Positions 51,218 through 63,033 of a stretch of DNA of 64,000 nucleotides are shown here, one piece after another. The stretch covers positions 21,944,865 through 22,008,864 of the forward strand of contig NC_091195.1 in NCBI RefSeq assembly GCF_040958095.1, given 5' to 3'. The translations under genes and the position numbers were made by a program. Source of the DNA: Procambarus clarkii. Its lineage: Eukaryota; Arthropoda; Malacostraca; Decapoda; Cambaridae. Numbering within the stretch: position 1 is the first letter of the stretch; each line of letters starts with the position of its first letter. The notes under the pieces are model-generated. The model had not been told where the DNA came from, did no database searches, and saw only the letters and a list, made by a program, of their open reading frames with translations.

Positions 51218-53669
51218 CACGTCACACAATGTACACACACAGTACCATCACTTTCATGTACAAACTACAGCAGGCCACTTTTCATTCCTCAACGTATATG
51301 CCAGAAGCCAGAAACTCAATGTAACATTGCTCCCAGATCTTGACAATCATGGGACAATATACATAGGAGATTTTAATGCTAGACTTATTACGCTGGGAGA
51401 CAGTACTAACAACGATAATGAATGCAAATTTATCAAATATGTTTATGATAACAGATTAACCGTGTATACTACGGATACCCAAACTCATTTATTGGGAGGC
51501 AGACTTGATTATGTAATGGGTAAAAACCTTGTGCAAGATAGGATAGAATGTTCGTTGGTAAACCACTTGGTTAGTGATCACTATGCAGTTTCTGCTTCCT
51601 ATGAGGTACAGTGTGATGTACCTAATAGACATCAGAGACGGAAAATGAATATTCCATATGGCTTGCATGACCACTTTATTAATTGTATATCAAAATGGTA
51701 TCACGATTGCACAATAACGAATGTACAAGCCTTCTACAGAGATCTCGTTGATACGATTACTACCTACTACGACACATGGGTGTGTTGGGGAACAGGTCGT
51801 AAGCCTAGCAGAAGTGGGCAACACCTACCACCACCCAAGTGGGTCCTTGACCCCGTATTTGTTAAAGAACATGAACGAGTAAAGCAACTTGGAGATACGT
51901 ACAAACGAACCAAAGCACAAGGTGACTTACATGCATTTCTAGTTGCAAATAGAGAGGTGAGAGACATGAGCAACGTTATACGTAATAAACATTGGGAAGA
52001 GTTCCTACAAAGTATAAATGAGCAAACAACACTTGTTGAAGTTTGGGAAAAGATACGAAAAATCTCTAGAAGCAGCCCAACCAAACTGCTGCACCACAGC
52101 CCACTAGAACAAGCAAACATCGTCCTTGATCAATGGGCACTAACATCGAGCTATGACTCACTCCCAATTAACATACAGCACAAACTTGATGACACACGCC
52201 CCAACAGACAACGAACCATCAATCTTGCCTGTACAGCTATCGACGTGTCGGACCTTAATGATGTAACTGAATGGGAATTAAATCATGCAATAAAGTTTTG
52301 AAAATCAACTGCTCCTGGAGAGGATGGTATTACTTACAGTCTACTGAGATTAGTCTCACACGTACCAGGTAATCCACTATTAGTGTTGTACAGAATGAGT
52401 TTACGTGAAGGAGTATTACCTGATGCTTAGACAAAGAGTGTCATTGTTCCCATCCCCAAACCACACTCAGATAATTATAGACCCATATCTCTAACATCGT
52501 GTGTTTGTAAAGTGCTTGAACGTATTGTTCTTAACCGACTCATGTATCGTATACAGGGGCACCTGTCACCCCAACTGTTTGGATTTATGCCTGGGCTCAG
52601 TACACAACACTGTTTTGCTGAGTACTTCGCTCATATTGAAGCTTCCCCTCAAACAGTCTTCATCGACCTAGCAGCAGCTTTTGATACAGCAAACAGAGAA
52701 ATCATACTGGAACAGCTTGCCGAGCTGAGAATAAAAGGAAAATTACTGAAATGGTTAAAGGGCTATTTGTCTAATCGAGACAGCATATGTTTTGTTTAAT
52801 GGTGTTAAAAGCACAGAGAGCAAACACTTTGAACTGGGGACTCCACAAGGAGGGGTCCTCAGTCCCTTGTTGTTCAACGTTCTGATGCATAAACTTATTA
52901 AAGATCTTCCAACTAATAATATAGACACTGTCATTTGTTATGCTGATGATAAATGTTTACAGGCTGCCACCGAGCCTAGAATGCAAGTTCTGCTCGATGC
53001 TTTTGCTACTAAAGCTGAGGAATGTGGCCTCCTTATCTCTGTACAGAAAACTCGTGCCCTCATTCCGTGTGGTATTCCACCACCCAATTATCATATAGAT
53101 GGGCGAGCACTTGAGAACTGCGAGTCTTACAGATTCCTTGGTGTCCCTATTAACGACCCTAAGTACCTATATTCTCTCAAGAGGAGACTTTGGGAGAGAT
53201 TAAAGCCCTTGCGGGTCCTTGTTGGTGTCAATCATGGAATTAACGTGAGACTTGCTAAAATGTTTTATGTATCATTTATTTGTATACGTTCTGTGACTGA
53301 CTACAATGCTCTACATCTCACACTGTATACAGACAAAGAGCTAAAGTCTCTTGAAACTTTGCAAAATGAAGCTATGCGTCTCATCCTAGGGGCTCCAAAG
53401 TCCAGGAGAATAGTTAATATGAGAGCAGAGTTAAAATTACCCACCATAAGTGAGTGAATTTTGTCTATTAGCACAGTTTTCGGCGTGAAGGCATTGAGTA
53501 GATCTAGACAACACATGAAGTTTCACACTAAACTTTCTAATATGCTACACTCACCTGAGGTCTATAAAAGAAGAGCGAAATCTGATTATGCATTTTGGTT
53601 GTACAAGGTAGCCAACTCCATCAAAATACTAAATATGTACCAACTAAATTAGTGATTAATTAACCAATT

Positions 53670-54212
53670 ACTCCATGGGATAAGTGAGATCTATCAGTTG
53701 ATTTTGTAAATCCGCCCAAGAAAGATAGTGTGCACTCTCCATTATTAAAACAGTTAACACTGAAAAGCATCACTGAAAGTACTCAAGGTATGGGTAACGA
53801 TGTGTATCAGTGCTATACCGACGGCTCTGTAGAAGAAGGTGGACGATGTACCGGATGTGCATGTAATATATTTGAACAAACTTCTCTCGTATATACAGCA
53901 ATGAAGCTGAAGCTGATTAGAATTACATTTCACCTTTGTAAATGCACATTAATGATACTATGTAAAGAACACATCGACCACTTAATGTAGGGAAGTCGTA
54001 ACTTTGTGTATCTATGTCTGTAGGTTAGCTTAGCACTTTAAAAGCACTACAATCACCTGTAGTTGATTGTTCAATATATCCCTGAACTATATGTTTAACA
54101 GATCTCTGACCCTGTCCATGGAGGACAGAAGATAATGTATATATGCTGGTTAGCATTGTAAATGTCTGGCCACGTCTGTGGTAGAAAATAATAATAATAA
54201 TAATAAATGTTA
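53670..54212 (+). pseudogene. I-type LINE RNase H start and 3' UTR, copy 2
   Basis: SVDFVNPPKKDSVHSPLLKQ and QCYTDGSVEEGGRCTGCACN, then a premature end and 3' UTR with an (aat)n tail (54190-54208). This is the natural 3' end of the LINE at 43891-53650. Confidence 0.8.
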
Positions 54213-55030
54213 AATGTGCAGTGTCACAATAACCTCTCCTTACACACTTAACTTGTCGTCACAGAATTTTATTAACGTTTATGTCTGTGTATAATAAAAT
54301 CACCAAAATATTTCTAAATATAAGGGACTAAATAAATTAGTAGATAAACTACAAAAATAAATAACACTTAACGAGAAAACACCAACTATAGTTATAATAA
54401 CTACAAATTTATATATTATTAAAATTTAACTTTATTATCTTTAGAGTTGTAAAATGTTATGTAAATATTTTAAAATTTTAGGTTGAAAGAAAATTATTGA
54501 GTAGAATTATTAAGAAATTCTTAAATTCTTTTAGGTCTTTTTAAATGTTTTGTATATTTTGTTTAAAAATGTGTTGAAATTTTACCTATAATTTTTAATT
54601 TCAATATATGAGTAAATACGTGTTAGATCTGAACAGTTCACAATTAAAACTGAGGTCAATTTATACAAGAAAGATTTATCACAAACGTTGTCTTCTTTTA
54701 TTGCCTTATTTAGACAGTTAAAGGATTACTAATATCTTGTCTATAAATTTTAGCTATAATTCATGGATAAAAATTTAACATAGTTTACTCTTATAAGATT
54801 GTGTCTCCTGCAACTAACTTAAAGAAAACGAAAGATAATAGAGTTTTATTTAAATAAAGGTTAAATTATTAATCGGGAAGACATTTATAAATAACTTTCT
54901 GTAACTAAGAAAATTTATGTATTATTTACATAAGAGACTTTCATAATATTGGCATAACACGTAATCATTATTATTATATATTGTATAAGTACACATTGGA
55001 AGTGACTACAAACCAATCATCATGAAATTT
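54213..55030 (-). repeat. AT-rich dispersed repeat
   Basis: Paralogue of 37263-38095. Confidence 0.7.
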
Positions 55031-55034
55031 ATAC

Positions 55035-55380
55035 TGGGAGGATGACTCATGCAGGATTATCATCAATGAAATAGCCACGAAAAAATCCAACATGAAACCA
55101 CAAGAAATAAGGCACAAATATCTCGAGGAAATTTATAAAGAAGCCGGAGATGAACTAGATCAAATCAACACCGATGGGTCATCTAATCCTGTTAATGGCA
55201 GGGCTGGTGCAGCATACACGGTAATTAAGGATAATACTTTCCAACGCAAAAATGAAGAAAAAGCGCGTATTGAGAACTATTCCTCTTCAACGCAAGCAGA
55301 GCTAACTGCCATTGTTATGGCGTTAAGGTTTCCTTGAACGGAGCACTAATGGTGGTTGCAATGACAGGTTCCAATTATTA
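55035..55380 (+). pseudogene. RNase H fragment of another I-type LINE, copy 2
   Basis: AGDELDQINTDGSSNPVNGR (the Tyr before Asp replaced by Asn) and YSSSTQAELTAIVMALRF, then a stop. It retains the Glu-bearing STQAEL that copy 1 lost. Confidence 0.75.
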
Positions 55381-55506
55381 TACCATGTCGTAGCTCAGTC
55401 GATAAAGGCAGCGTCTGGGATGCTCTCAGACGCAGGTTCGAATCCTCGTCACGGCCCTTGTGAATTTGTTCATAAGATGCATCACTCTATTGTGATTTCT
55501 GTGTGT
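55381..55506 (+). repeat. tRNA-derived SINE, copy 2
   Basis: Same as 38438-38564, with cgtcacggccc intact after the B box. Confidence 0.8.
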
Positions 55507-55734
55507 AATCCACCACATCATCCTATAACATCCACAAGAGTTGATGTTGTTGTTGTTATTGATTTAAAGGCGACATCGATCGTGGGATCGGATGCGCCCC
55601 GGCGTACCCGTGAAGGGTTAATCATGAAGTCCGTAAAAGTGAAACGCCAAGCCTAATCGCGAAACGAGTGACACCAATCACTGGAAACTAATATGCCTCG
55701 TGGCAAAAAAACGCAAATGGGTAGATGATTGAGG

Positions 55735-57197
55735 AGCCCCAGGAGTCCCTCAGGGTGACAAGCACCGGTCCCGCCCCACACAGAGAACACTGGGGAGCCC
55801 CAGGAGTCCCTCAGGGTGACAAGCACCAGCCCCGCCCCACACAGAGAACACTGGGGAGCCCCAGGAGTCCCTCAGGGTGACAAGCACCAGCCCCGCCCCA
55901 CACAGAGAACACTGGGGAGGCCCAGGAGTCCCTCAGGGTGACAAGCACCGGTCCCGCCCCACACAGAGAACACTGGGGAGCCCCAGGAGTCCCTCAGGGT
56001 GACAAGCACCAGCCCCGCCCCACACAGAGAACACTGGGGAGCCCCAGGAGTCCCTCAGGGTGACAAGCACCGGCCCCGCCCCACACAGAGAACACTGGGG
56101 AGGCCCAGGAGTCCCTCAGGGTGACAAGCACCAGCCCCGCCCCACACAGAGAACACTGGGGAGCCCCAGGAGCCCCTCAGGGTGACAAGCACCAGCCCCG
56201 CCCCACACAGAGAACACTGGGGAGCCCCAGGAGTCTCTCAGGGTGACAAGCACCGGCCCCGCCCCACACAGAGAACACTGGGAAGCCCCAGGAGTCCCTC
56301 AGGGTGACAAGCACCGGCCCCGCCCCACACAGAGAACACTGGGGAGGCCCAGGAGTCCCTCAGGGTGACAAGCACCGGCCCCGCCCCACACAGAGAACAC
56401 TGGGGAGGCCCAGGAGTCCCTCAGGGTGACAAGCACCAGCCCCGCCCCACACAGAGAACACTGGGGAGCCCCAGGAGTCCCTCAGGGTGACAAGCACCGG
56501 CCCCGCCCCACACAGAGAACACTGGGGAGGCCCAGGAGTCCCTCAGGGTGACAAGCACCAGCCCCGCCCCACACAGAGAACACTGGGGAGCCCCAGGAGC
56601 CCCTCAGGGTGACAAGCACCGGCCCCGCCCCACACAGAGAACACTGGGGAGCCCCAGGAGTCCCTCAGGGTGACAAGCACCGGCCCCGCCCCACACAGAG
56701 AACACTGAGTAGCCCCAGGAGCCCCTCAGGGTGACAAGCACCGGCCCCGCCCCACACAGAGAACACTGGGGAGGCCCAGGAGTCCCTCAGGGTGACAAGC
56801 ACCAGCCCCGCCCCACACAGAGAACACTGGGGAGCCCCAGGAGTCCCTCAGGGTGACAAGCACCAGCCCCGCCCCACACAGAGAACACTGGGGAGCCCCA
56901 GGAGTCCCTCACGGTGACAAGCACCAGCCCCGCCCCACACAGAGAACACTGGGGAGCCCCAGGAGTCCCTCAGGGTGACAAGCACCGGCCCCGCCCCACA
57001 CAGAGAACACTGGGGAGGCCCAGGAGTCCCTCAGGGTGACAAGCACCGGCCCCGCCCCACACAGAGAACACTGGGGAGGCCCAGGAGTCCCTCAGGGTGA
57101 CAAGCACCGGCCCCGCCCCACACAGAGAACACTGGGGAGCCCCAGGAGTCCCTCAGGGTGACAAGCACCGGCCCCGCCCCACACAGAGAACACTGAG
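55735..57197 (+). repeat. 61-bp minisatellite, 24 units
   Basis: Unit ggggagccccaggagtccct + cagggtgacaagcaccggcc + ccgccccacacagagaacac + t; regular 61-bp steps from 55741 to 57144. Units alternate between a few variants (gagcccc or gaggccc; accggcc or accagcc). GC-rich. Confidence 0.97.
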
Positions 57198-57587
57198 TAA
57201 CAGAACCTAAAACTCGGCCCCCAACTAAAACACAAATGTCATCCAGTGTCCCCCGGCAGAGCAGAAGCCGGCCGCCCACCACGACTGAGGGCACACCAGG
57301 AGCCCACCAAGACCCTGTACCAACCCTCGGCACCTCTCGGCCAAGCTAGCGCCGAACACCGTCACCCCGTCTGGAGAACCAGCCAGAACACGTAAAAAAT
57401 TTTTACTAACCATCCTGTGACCCAAGGCGATATGTGCGACAGGCTTCATACAACCGGACCGTTGAAGAAGAATGCCAGACGGCAGTATCAAATCCAAAAC
57501 GCGAAAACAGAACATGATCCGACAGCTCCCAGGCGGAGGAGGTGTCCAGACGTCCGCTCGTCGTCAAGGTTGAACCACGTGTCCTCA
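57198..57587. repeat. Non-coding duplicated block
   Basis: Matches 39273-39650; no gene supported. Confidence 0.7.
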
Positions 57588-58832
57588 CTCTCCAAGTGGA
57601 ACATTAACATCCACCACCTCACCCCCTAACACTTCCCAAGTGGAACATTAACATCCACCACCTCACTCCCCTAACACTCCCCAAGTGGAACATTAACATC
57701 CACCACCTCACTCCCCTAACACTCCCCAAGTGGAACATTAACATCCACCACCTCACTCCCCTAACACTCCCCAAGTGGAACATTAACATCAACCACCTCA
57801 CCCCCTAACACTCCCCAAGTGGAACATTAACACCCACCACCTCACCCCCTAACACTCCCCAAGTGGAACATTAACATCCACCAGCTCACCCACTAACACT
57901 CCCCAAGTGGAACATTAACATCCACCACCTCACCCCCTAACACTCCCCAAGTGGAACATTAACATCCACCACCTCACCTCCTAACACTCCCCAAGTGGAA
58001 CATTAACATCCACCACCTCACCCACTAACACTCCCCCAAGTGGAACATTAACATCCACCACCTCACCCCCCAAGTGGAACATTAACATCCACCACCTCAC
58101 CCCCCAAGTGGAACATTAACATCCACCACCTCACCCCCCTAACACCCCCCAAGTGGAACATTAACATCCACAACCTCACCCCCTAACACCCCCCAAGTGG
58201 AACATTAACATCCACCACCTCACCCCCCTAACACCCCCCCAAGTGGAACATTAACATCCACCAGCTCACCCCCTAACACTCCCCAAGTGGAACATTAACA
58301 TCCACCACCTCACCCCCTAACACTCCCCAAGTGGAACATTAACATCCACCACCTCTCCCCCTAACACTCCCCAAGTGGAATATTAACATCCACCACCTCA
58401 CCCCCTAACACTCCCCAAGTGGAACATTAACATCCACCACCTCACCCACTAACACTCCCCCAAGTGGAACATTAACATCCACCACCTCACCCCCCAAGTG
58501 GAACATTAACATCCACCACCTCACCCCCCTAACACCCCCCAAGTGGAACATTAACATCCACAACCTCACCCCCTAACACCCCCCAAGTGGAACATTAACA
58601 TCCACCACCTCACCCCCCCCAAGTGGAACATTAACATCCACCAGCTCACCCCCTAACACTCCCCAAGTGGAACATTAACATCCACCACCTCACCCCCTAA
58701 CACTCCCCAAGTGGAACATTAACATCCACCACCTCTCCCCCTAACACTCCCCAAGTGGAATATTAACATCCACCACCTCACCCCCTAACACTCCCCAAGT
58801 GGAACATTAACATCCACCACCTCACCCCCCAA
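57588..58832 (+). repeat. 44-bp minisatellite, about 28 units, with higher-order repeat
   Basis: Same unit as 39650-39905. A ~424-bp block of variant units (from cactaacactcccccaag at 58023) is repeated from 58447. Confidence 0.95.
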
Positions 58833-59394
58833 CCCGTTCTCACACAAGACAGCACATATATGACTTAATGCTTAAACTCAATATGTTGAATATGAATTAG
58901 TAAATATGTGATATATTCCCAGTTACTTTTTTTTACCAAGGCCCAAACTCTTCCTCACGTACCAATTTACGTGTCACAGTACCCGTCCGTCAACATAGAT
59001 AGCAGAATATTCGTGATTGGTTCAATTATAAGGAAAATTGTAGTTTTCAGGTCCCACATGGGTTGTGAAATTTACCTACTGTTGTCCATGCTCTTATAAT
59101 ATTACAGATCAGCTATATCCTATTGAAGGCTCGTAGTTTTGTTTTGAGAAATATTAGTTGTTCTTAGTAAATTATAATAAGCACTATAAATTATTACATA
59201 GAATAACAGTGCTTCACCAATCAATATTATATACCATAGTTTGGCTTTAAAAATCTTTAAAGAATGTTTTGTAGGAACGCTAACAGAAAACGATGTTACA
59301 TTTGAATGTCTATGGGGTAAACTACTGCAAACAGGACGGTATTGTGTCTACTATACCAACTATAGCTAGGATGGGTATATTGTCACCTACCGCC
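58833..59394. other. AT-rich, no gene recognised
   Basis: No supported ORF or repeat copy. Confidence 0.5.
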
Positions 59395-59652
59395 TGTTAG
59401 GTGGGAAAGGGGTCCAATACCACCCACAGGATGGGTATGAGGGTCACATCCACCCACAGGATGAGTATGGGGATCACATCCACCCACAGGAAGGGTATGG
59501 GGTCCAATATACCACCCACAGGATGAGTATGGCGTCCACTACAACCCACAGGATGGGTATGGGGCTCCAACCACCCATAGAATGGGTATGGGGCTCCAAC
59601 CACAAATAAAATGGGTATAGGGTCCAATAACACCCACTGGATGTTTAAGGCG
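59395..59652. repeat. ~30-37-bp imperfect minisatellite
   Basis: Repeats of cccacaggatgggtatgggg followed by variable tccaatacca/atcacatcca, about eight units. Confidence 0.85.
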
Positions 59653-59684
59653 TCCATTGCCGCGCGTCGAGCTCGAAAACCGCA

Positions 59685-60240
59685 GCATTCATCTCAGAAC
59701 CATGCCTATTTCACACAGATTCCTTAATAAACGTAAGAGTTTTATATGTCACAAGAAAGATAGAAATATAAGCTTCATCCTAAATACCTTACCATGGGCA
59801 TATTTAAATTTAAAGCGAAGATACGTGTACTTTTATAATAGCCGAGCTTTAACCCCGGACAGATTGATCGACCGAGCAACTCTCTCTCAGAACAATGTTT
59901 ATTTCACGTGAATTCGTTAATAAACATATATGTTTTATATGTCTCAAGAAAGGCAGACATATAAGCTTCACTTTAAACACTTTACCATAGACATATTTAA
60001 AGTTCTAATGAAGATACATGTATTTTAAAAATTACGGAGCTCCCACCCCGTACAGACTGAACGACAGAGCAACTCTCTCTCAGATCAATGTTTATTTCAC
60101 GTAAATTCGTTAATAAACACAAATGTTTTATATGTCTTAAGCAAGATAGAAATAAGAGCTTCATTTTCAATACATTACAATAGACATATTTATAACTCAA
60201 GTGAAGATACATATGTTTTTATAGTAGCGCTCAGTAGCTT
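59685..60240 (+). repeat. ~190-bp satellite, three units
   Basis: Units aligned on tttatttcacgtgaattcgt, aataaacatatatgttttat, atgtctcaagaaag, ataagcttca and gaagatacatgt at about 59700, 59885 and 60075. Eroded relatives appear at 60590-60700, 61330-61380, 61840-61960 and 62030-62110. Confidence 0.8.
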
Positions 60241-60289
60241 GTCGGGCATGGAGTGCAGACGCCTACGCACATTTTTTTTTTTTTTTGAG

Positions 60290-60548
60290 ATATATACAAG
60301 AGTTGTTACATTCTTGTACAGCCACTAGTACGCGTAGCGTTTCGGGCAAGTCCTTAATCCTATGGTCCCTGGAATACGATCCCCTGCCGCGAAGAATCGT
60401 TTTTTCATCCAAGTACACATTTTACTGTTGCGTTAAACAGAGGCTACAGTTAAGGAATTGCGCCCAGTAAATCCTCCCCGGCCAGGATACGAACCCATGA
60501 CATAGCGCTCGCGGAACGCCAGGCGAGTGTCTTACCACTACACCACGG
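60290..60548 (-). repeat. tRNA-derived SINE, uninterrupted
   Basis: Minus strand: ctccgtggtgtagtggtaag (A box), gggttcgtatcctggc (B box), body, tail to ttgtatatatctc. Serves as the empty-site reference for 41026-42933. Confidence 0.85.
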
Positions 60549-61383
60549 AGACTGTTCACTTGCCGATATATTGTATAATTATCAAAGATACGCTAATAAA
60601 GCCTAAAATCTTATATGCCTCCAGAAAGACCGAGATATGAACATTATTATGATTTCACCAAATGAAATATATCATGTTCGAGAACAAAGATATATCAATT
60701 TTAAATTAAGTTTCGACTCTTGCTCGGGCGAGAGAGAGGGAGCGACTCTCGCCCCATCTATTGGAGATTCTGTCCACTAAAGACCCAAAGCTACTCAAAC
60801 CCTCCTAGCATTATTTAAGTAATGAAGTAATATGGTATATTTACTATAATGTGGGTGCTGAATGCAGAACATGAGAAAACATATATTTACTCCAAACTAA
60901 TATAATTTCATTATGAAATAAGTAAATAAGTAGCATCAAAGGAAGTCGACGGTCCAAGCGTCAATGTTGTGGAACGACTTATCCAAGATATATCGTTGTT
61001 TGGAAAGTGTTTGTTGGCATATCCAGTTGTCGCACTTCTCTGCACAAATTATCACAAATTTAAATTATAATGTTAACAAGTAGAATACGTATTTTTAATA
61101 AAATCTAACATAGCTAGCCAGAAAACATTTAACATTTATTAAAAAAATATATGTTTGGAAGTTAAATCGACTTCATAGGACAATAGTGTTGTTATATATA
61201 CTCGTTATTCGTTGACATGCGTTCGCTACTTAAACTACCATGTACTGTACTTATGTGAAATCTCCCATGTCTCTTAATTCGCTCATCTCACCGAACCCTA
61301 CAGGCTCTGTGATATATTGCTTAATTAATTGAGATTCACAAATAAAGCTTATAATTGTATATGTTATCAAAAAGGCAGAGCTT
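60549..61383. repeat. Degenerate satellite and AT-rich DNA
   Basis: Eroded ~190-bp units at the left and right; 60720-61320 shows nothing recognisable. Confidence 0.45.
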
Positions 61384-61700
61384 ATTTTAGTTCATTTATT
61401 ATGCACCCCATACCCATCCTATGGGCGATAGTGGAGTGTTACAGAGGCGCATAATGGGCTCAGGGACTGAGCCCCACAATTCATATAGCCAAGGAAGTTA
61501 TAATCTTGATAAGCTAGTTACAAAAGTCAATGCACATTGTCAAATCAACAATGGGCTCGAGACCGACCACAAGTACAGTTTATAATTTAAGCAACTGACA
61601 TATATGGAGGGCTAGTGTCACAATTGATTTGTTTATCCTACACATAACCCCCTCTCCCCCATCCAATGGGCAGCGGTGGATAGGTTACAATCAAGTCGTT
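61384..61700 (-). repeat. LINE 3' UTR, 5'-truncated insertion
   Basis: agttcatttattatgcaccc to ggataggttacaatca matches 2690-2982. Only UTR is present, inserted in the satellite. Confidence 0.8.
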
Positions 61701-62215
61701 TTTTGCGTTTTATTCAGAGATTAGATCTTATTGGGTGAGGAAAGATATTCATATTTTAAAGAAGGCTTCTTGGCTGATGCTCTCCATTGATGGAAAATAT
61801 ACAACCTTTTGAAAATCAATGTTAGTTTGATCTAGATATTGTAATTAACGAAAGTATTTATGTCATCTGAAAGGTAGAAATATAGGCTACATCTAAAATC
61901 CTTTGTCATAAATATAACTGAAGTGAAAACGAAGATATATGCGTTTTGATAGTTACTTGATGGCTAGCTCTGAGAGTGTGAAGCCCTGCACACCAGCCAA
62001 TAAATTGTATAATTAGTTTCCATATATTTTAATTAATCTTAAAAATCTATATGTCAGAAGAAAGGAAGATGTAGCCGTTAATGTGACAACATTTAAAATT
62101 ATATATATCTTAAGTTAAATAAATAATATCACCTTATCGCCGGTGTCCGGACACATAAAAATTACCTAGGTATCAGTATCCAGCCAGGCGGGGATCACAG
62201 GCTGCACAATACTGA
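61701..62215. repeat. Degenerate satellite units, no gene
   Basis: Two eroded ~190-bp units (61840-61960, 62030-62110), remainder unassigned. Confidence 0.45.
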
Positions 62216-62340
62216 TAAATTATGTAATGCACTACTTGTGGTCGATCTCGAACCCATTTATGATGTGACGACTTATAGTGAATTTTGTAACTAGCTCATC
62301 AAGATTGTAACTTGCTTAGCTAAATGATTTGTGGGGTTCG
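62216..62340 (+). repeat. LINE 3' UTR fragment, opposite orientation
   Basis: cttgtggtcgatctcgaacc to gatttgtggggttcggtcc is the inverse of 2750-2880; it abuts a minus-strand UTR at 62341. Confidence 0.75.
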
Positions 62341-62691
62341 GTCCATTCAATTTCTTTCTTTATTATGCACCCCATAATACACATCCCGTGGGCGGTGGTG
62401 TAAAGGATTACAGAGGCACATAATCGGTTCAGGAACTGAACCCTCTAGTTCGTTTAGCTAAGCAAATAACAATCTTTTGACGCTAGTTACAAAATTATTA
62501 ATGTACACATACTTATGCATACATGTACATATTCATACGTATACATATATACATACACATACATATTTAATCACCCACACAAATACACACATCAGTAATC
62601 TTTTGTGTCACAAGTGATTCAACAAGAGGCTCACAACAGTCACTATACAAGGCACTTTACATTTATGGTGAGTCACACTGTTACTAGTCTT
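62341..62691 (-). repeat. 3' UTR of the I-type LINE at 63040-64000
   Basis: tttattatgcaccccataat at the terminal side, then the conserved UTR to about 62480, then (cata)-rich sequence. Confidence 0.7.
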
Positions 62692-63033
62692 GCTGCACAC
62701 CCACCCAACTGGGCGGTAGCTTTACAGTCATGTGCTCCACACCCACCCAACTGGGCGGCAGCTTTACAGTCATGTGCTCCACACCCACCCAACTGGGCGG
62801 CAGCTTTACAGTCATGTACTCCACACCCACCCAACTGGGCGGCAGCTTTACAGTCATGTGCTCCACACCCACCCAACTGGGCGGCAGCTTTACAGTCATG
62901 TGCTCCACACCCACCCAACTGGGCGGCAGCTTTACAGTCATGTGCTCCACACCCACCCAACTGGGCGGCAGCTTTACAGTCATGTGCTCCACACCCACCC
63001 AACTGGGCGGCAGCTTTACAGTCATGTGCATGC
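62692..63033. repeat. 42-bp minisatellite, 8 units, in LINE 3' UTR
   Basis: Unit ccacacccacccaactgggc + ggcagctttacagtcatgtg + ct; nearly identical units. Because 42 is a multiple of three, open frames run through on both strands; these are artefacts. Confidence 0.95.

Larger units (their letters stand above)
43891..53650 (+). pseudogene. Plus-strand I-type LINE ORF2 (EEP and RT), split by LTR element
   Basis: Starts MAAVDTRTIRFLSWNIRSIN with IIALQEPYTS (EEP), breaks at 44140, and resumes at 51218. TIYIGDFNARLITLGDST, LGGRLDYVMG and LVSDHYAVSASYE complete EEP; then STAPGEDGITYSLL, PIPKPHSDNYRPISLTSCVC, TVFIDLAAAFDTANREIILE (motif A), ELGTPQGGVLSPLLFNVLMH and VICYADDKCLQAAT (motif C). Lesions: in-frame stops at about 52300, 52428 and 53455 and a frameshift near 52795. 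The LTR element must be removed to read it (44141-44145 and 51218-51222 are its target duplication). Confidence 0.85.
53555..58832. repeat. Second segmental duplication, copy 2
   Basis: Collinear with 36610-39905 but longer because the 61-bp and 44-bp tandem repeats are expanded. It has the empty site for the LTR insertion. Confidence 0.85.

Noticed and set aside
55735..57197. Long open frames across the 61-bp array
   Set aside because: Produced by GC-rich tandem repetition; no family, start context or codon signal.
57619..57801. Peptide repeat frame (MLMFHLGSVRG type) in the 44-bp array
   Set aside because: Short-lived frame in a minisatellite; units with indels break it repeatedly.
62692..63033. 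Regular 42-bp repeats, CRISPR-like at first sight
   Set aside because: No unique spacers; units are contiguous. Eukaryotic minisatellite within a LINE 3' UTR.
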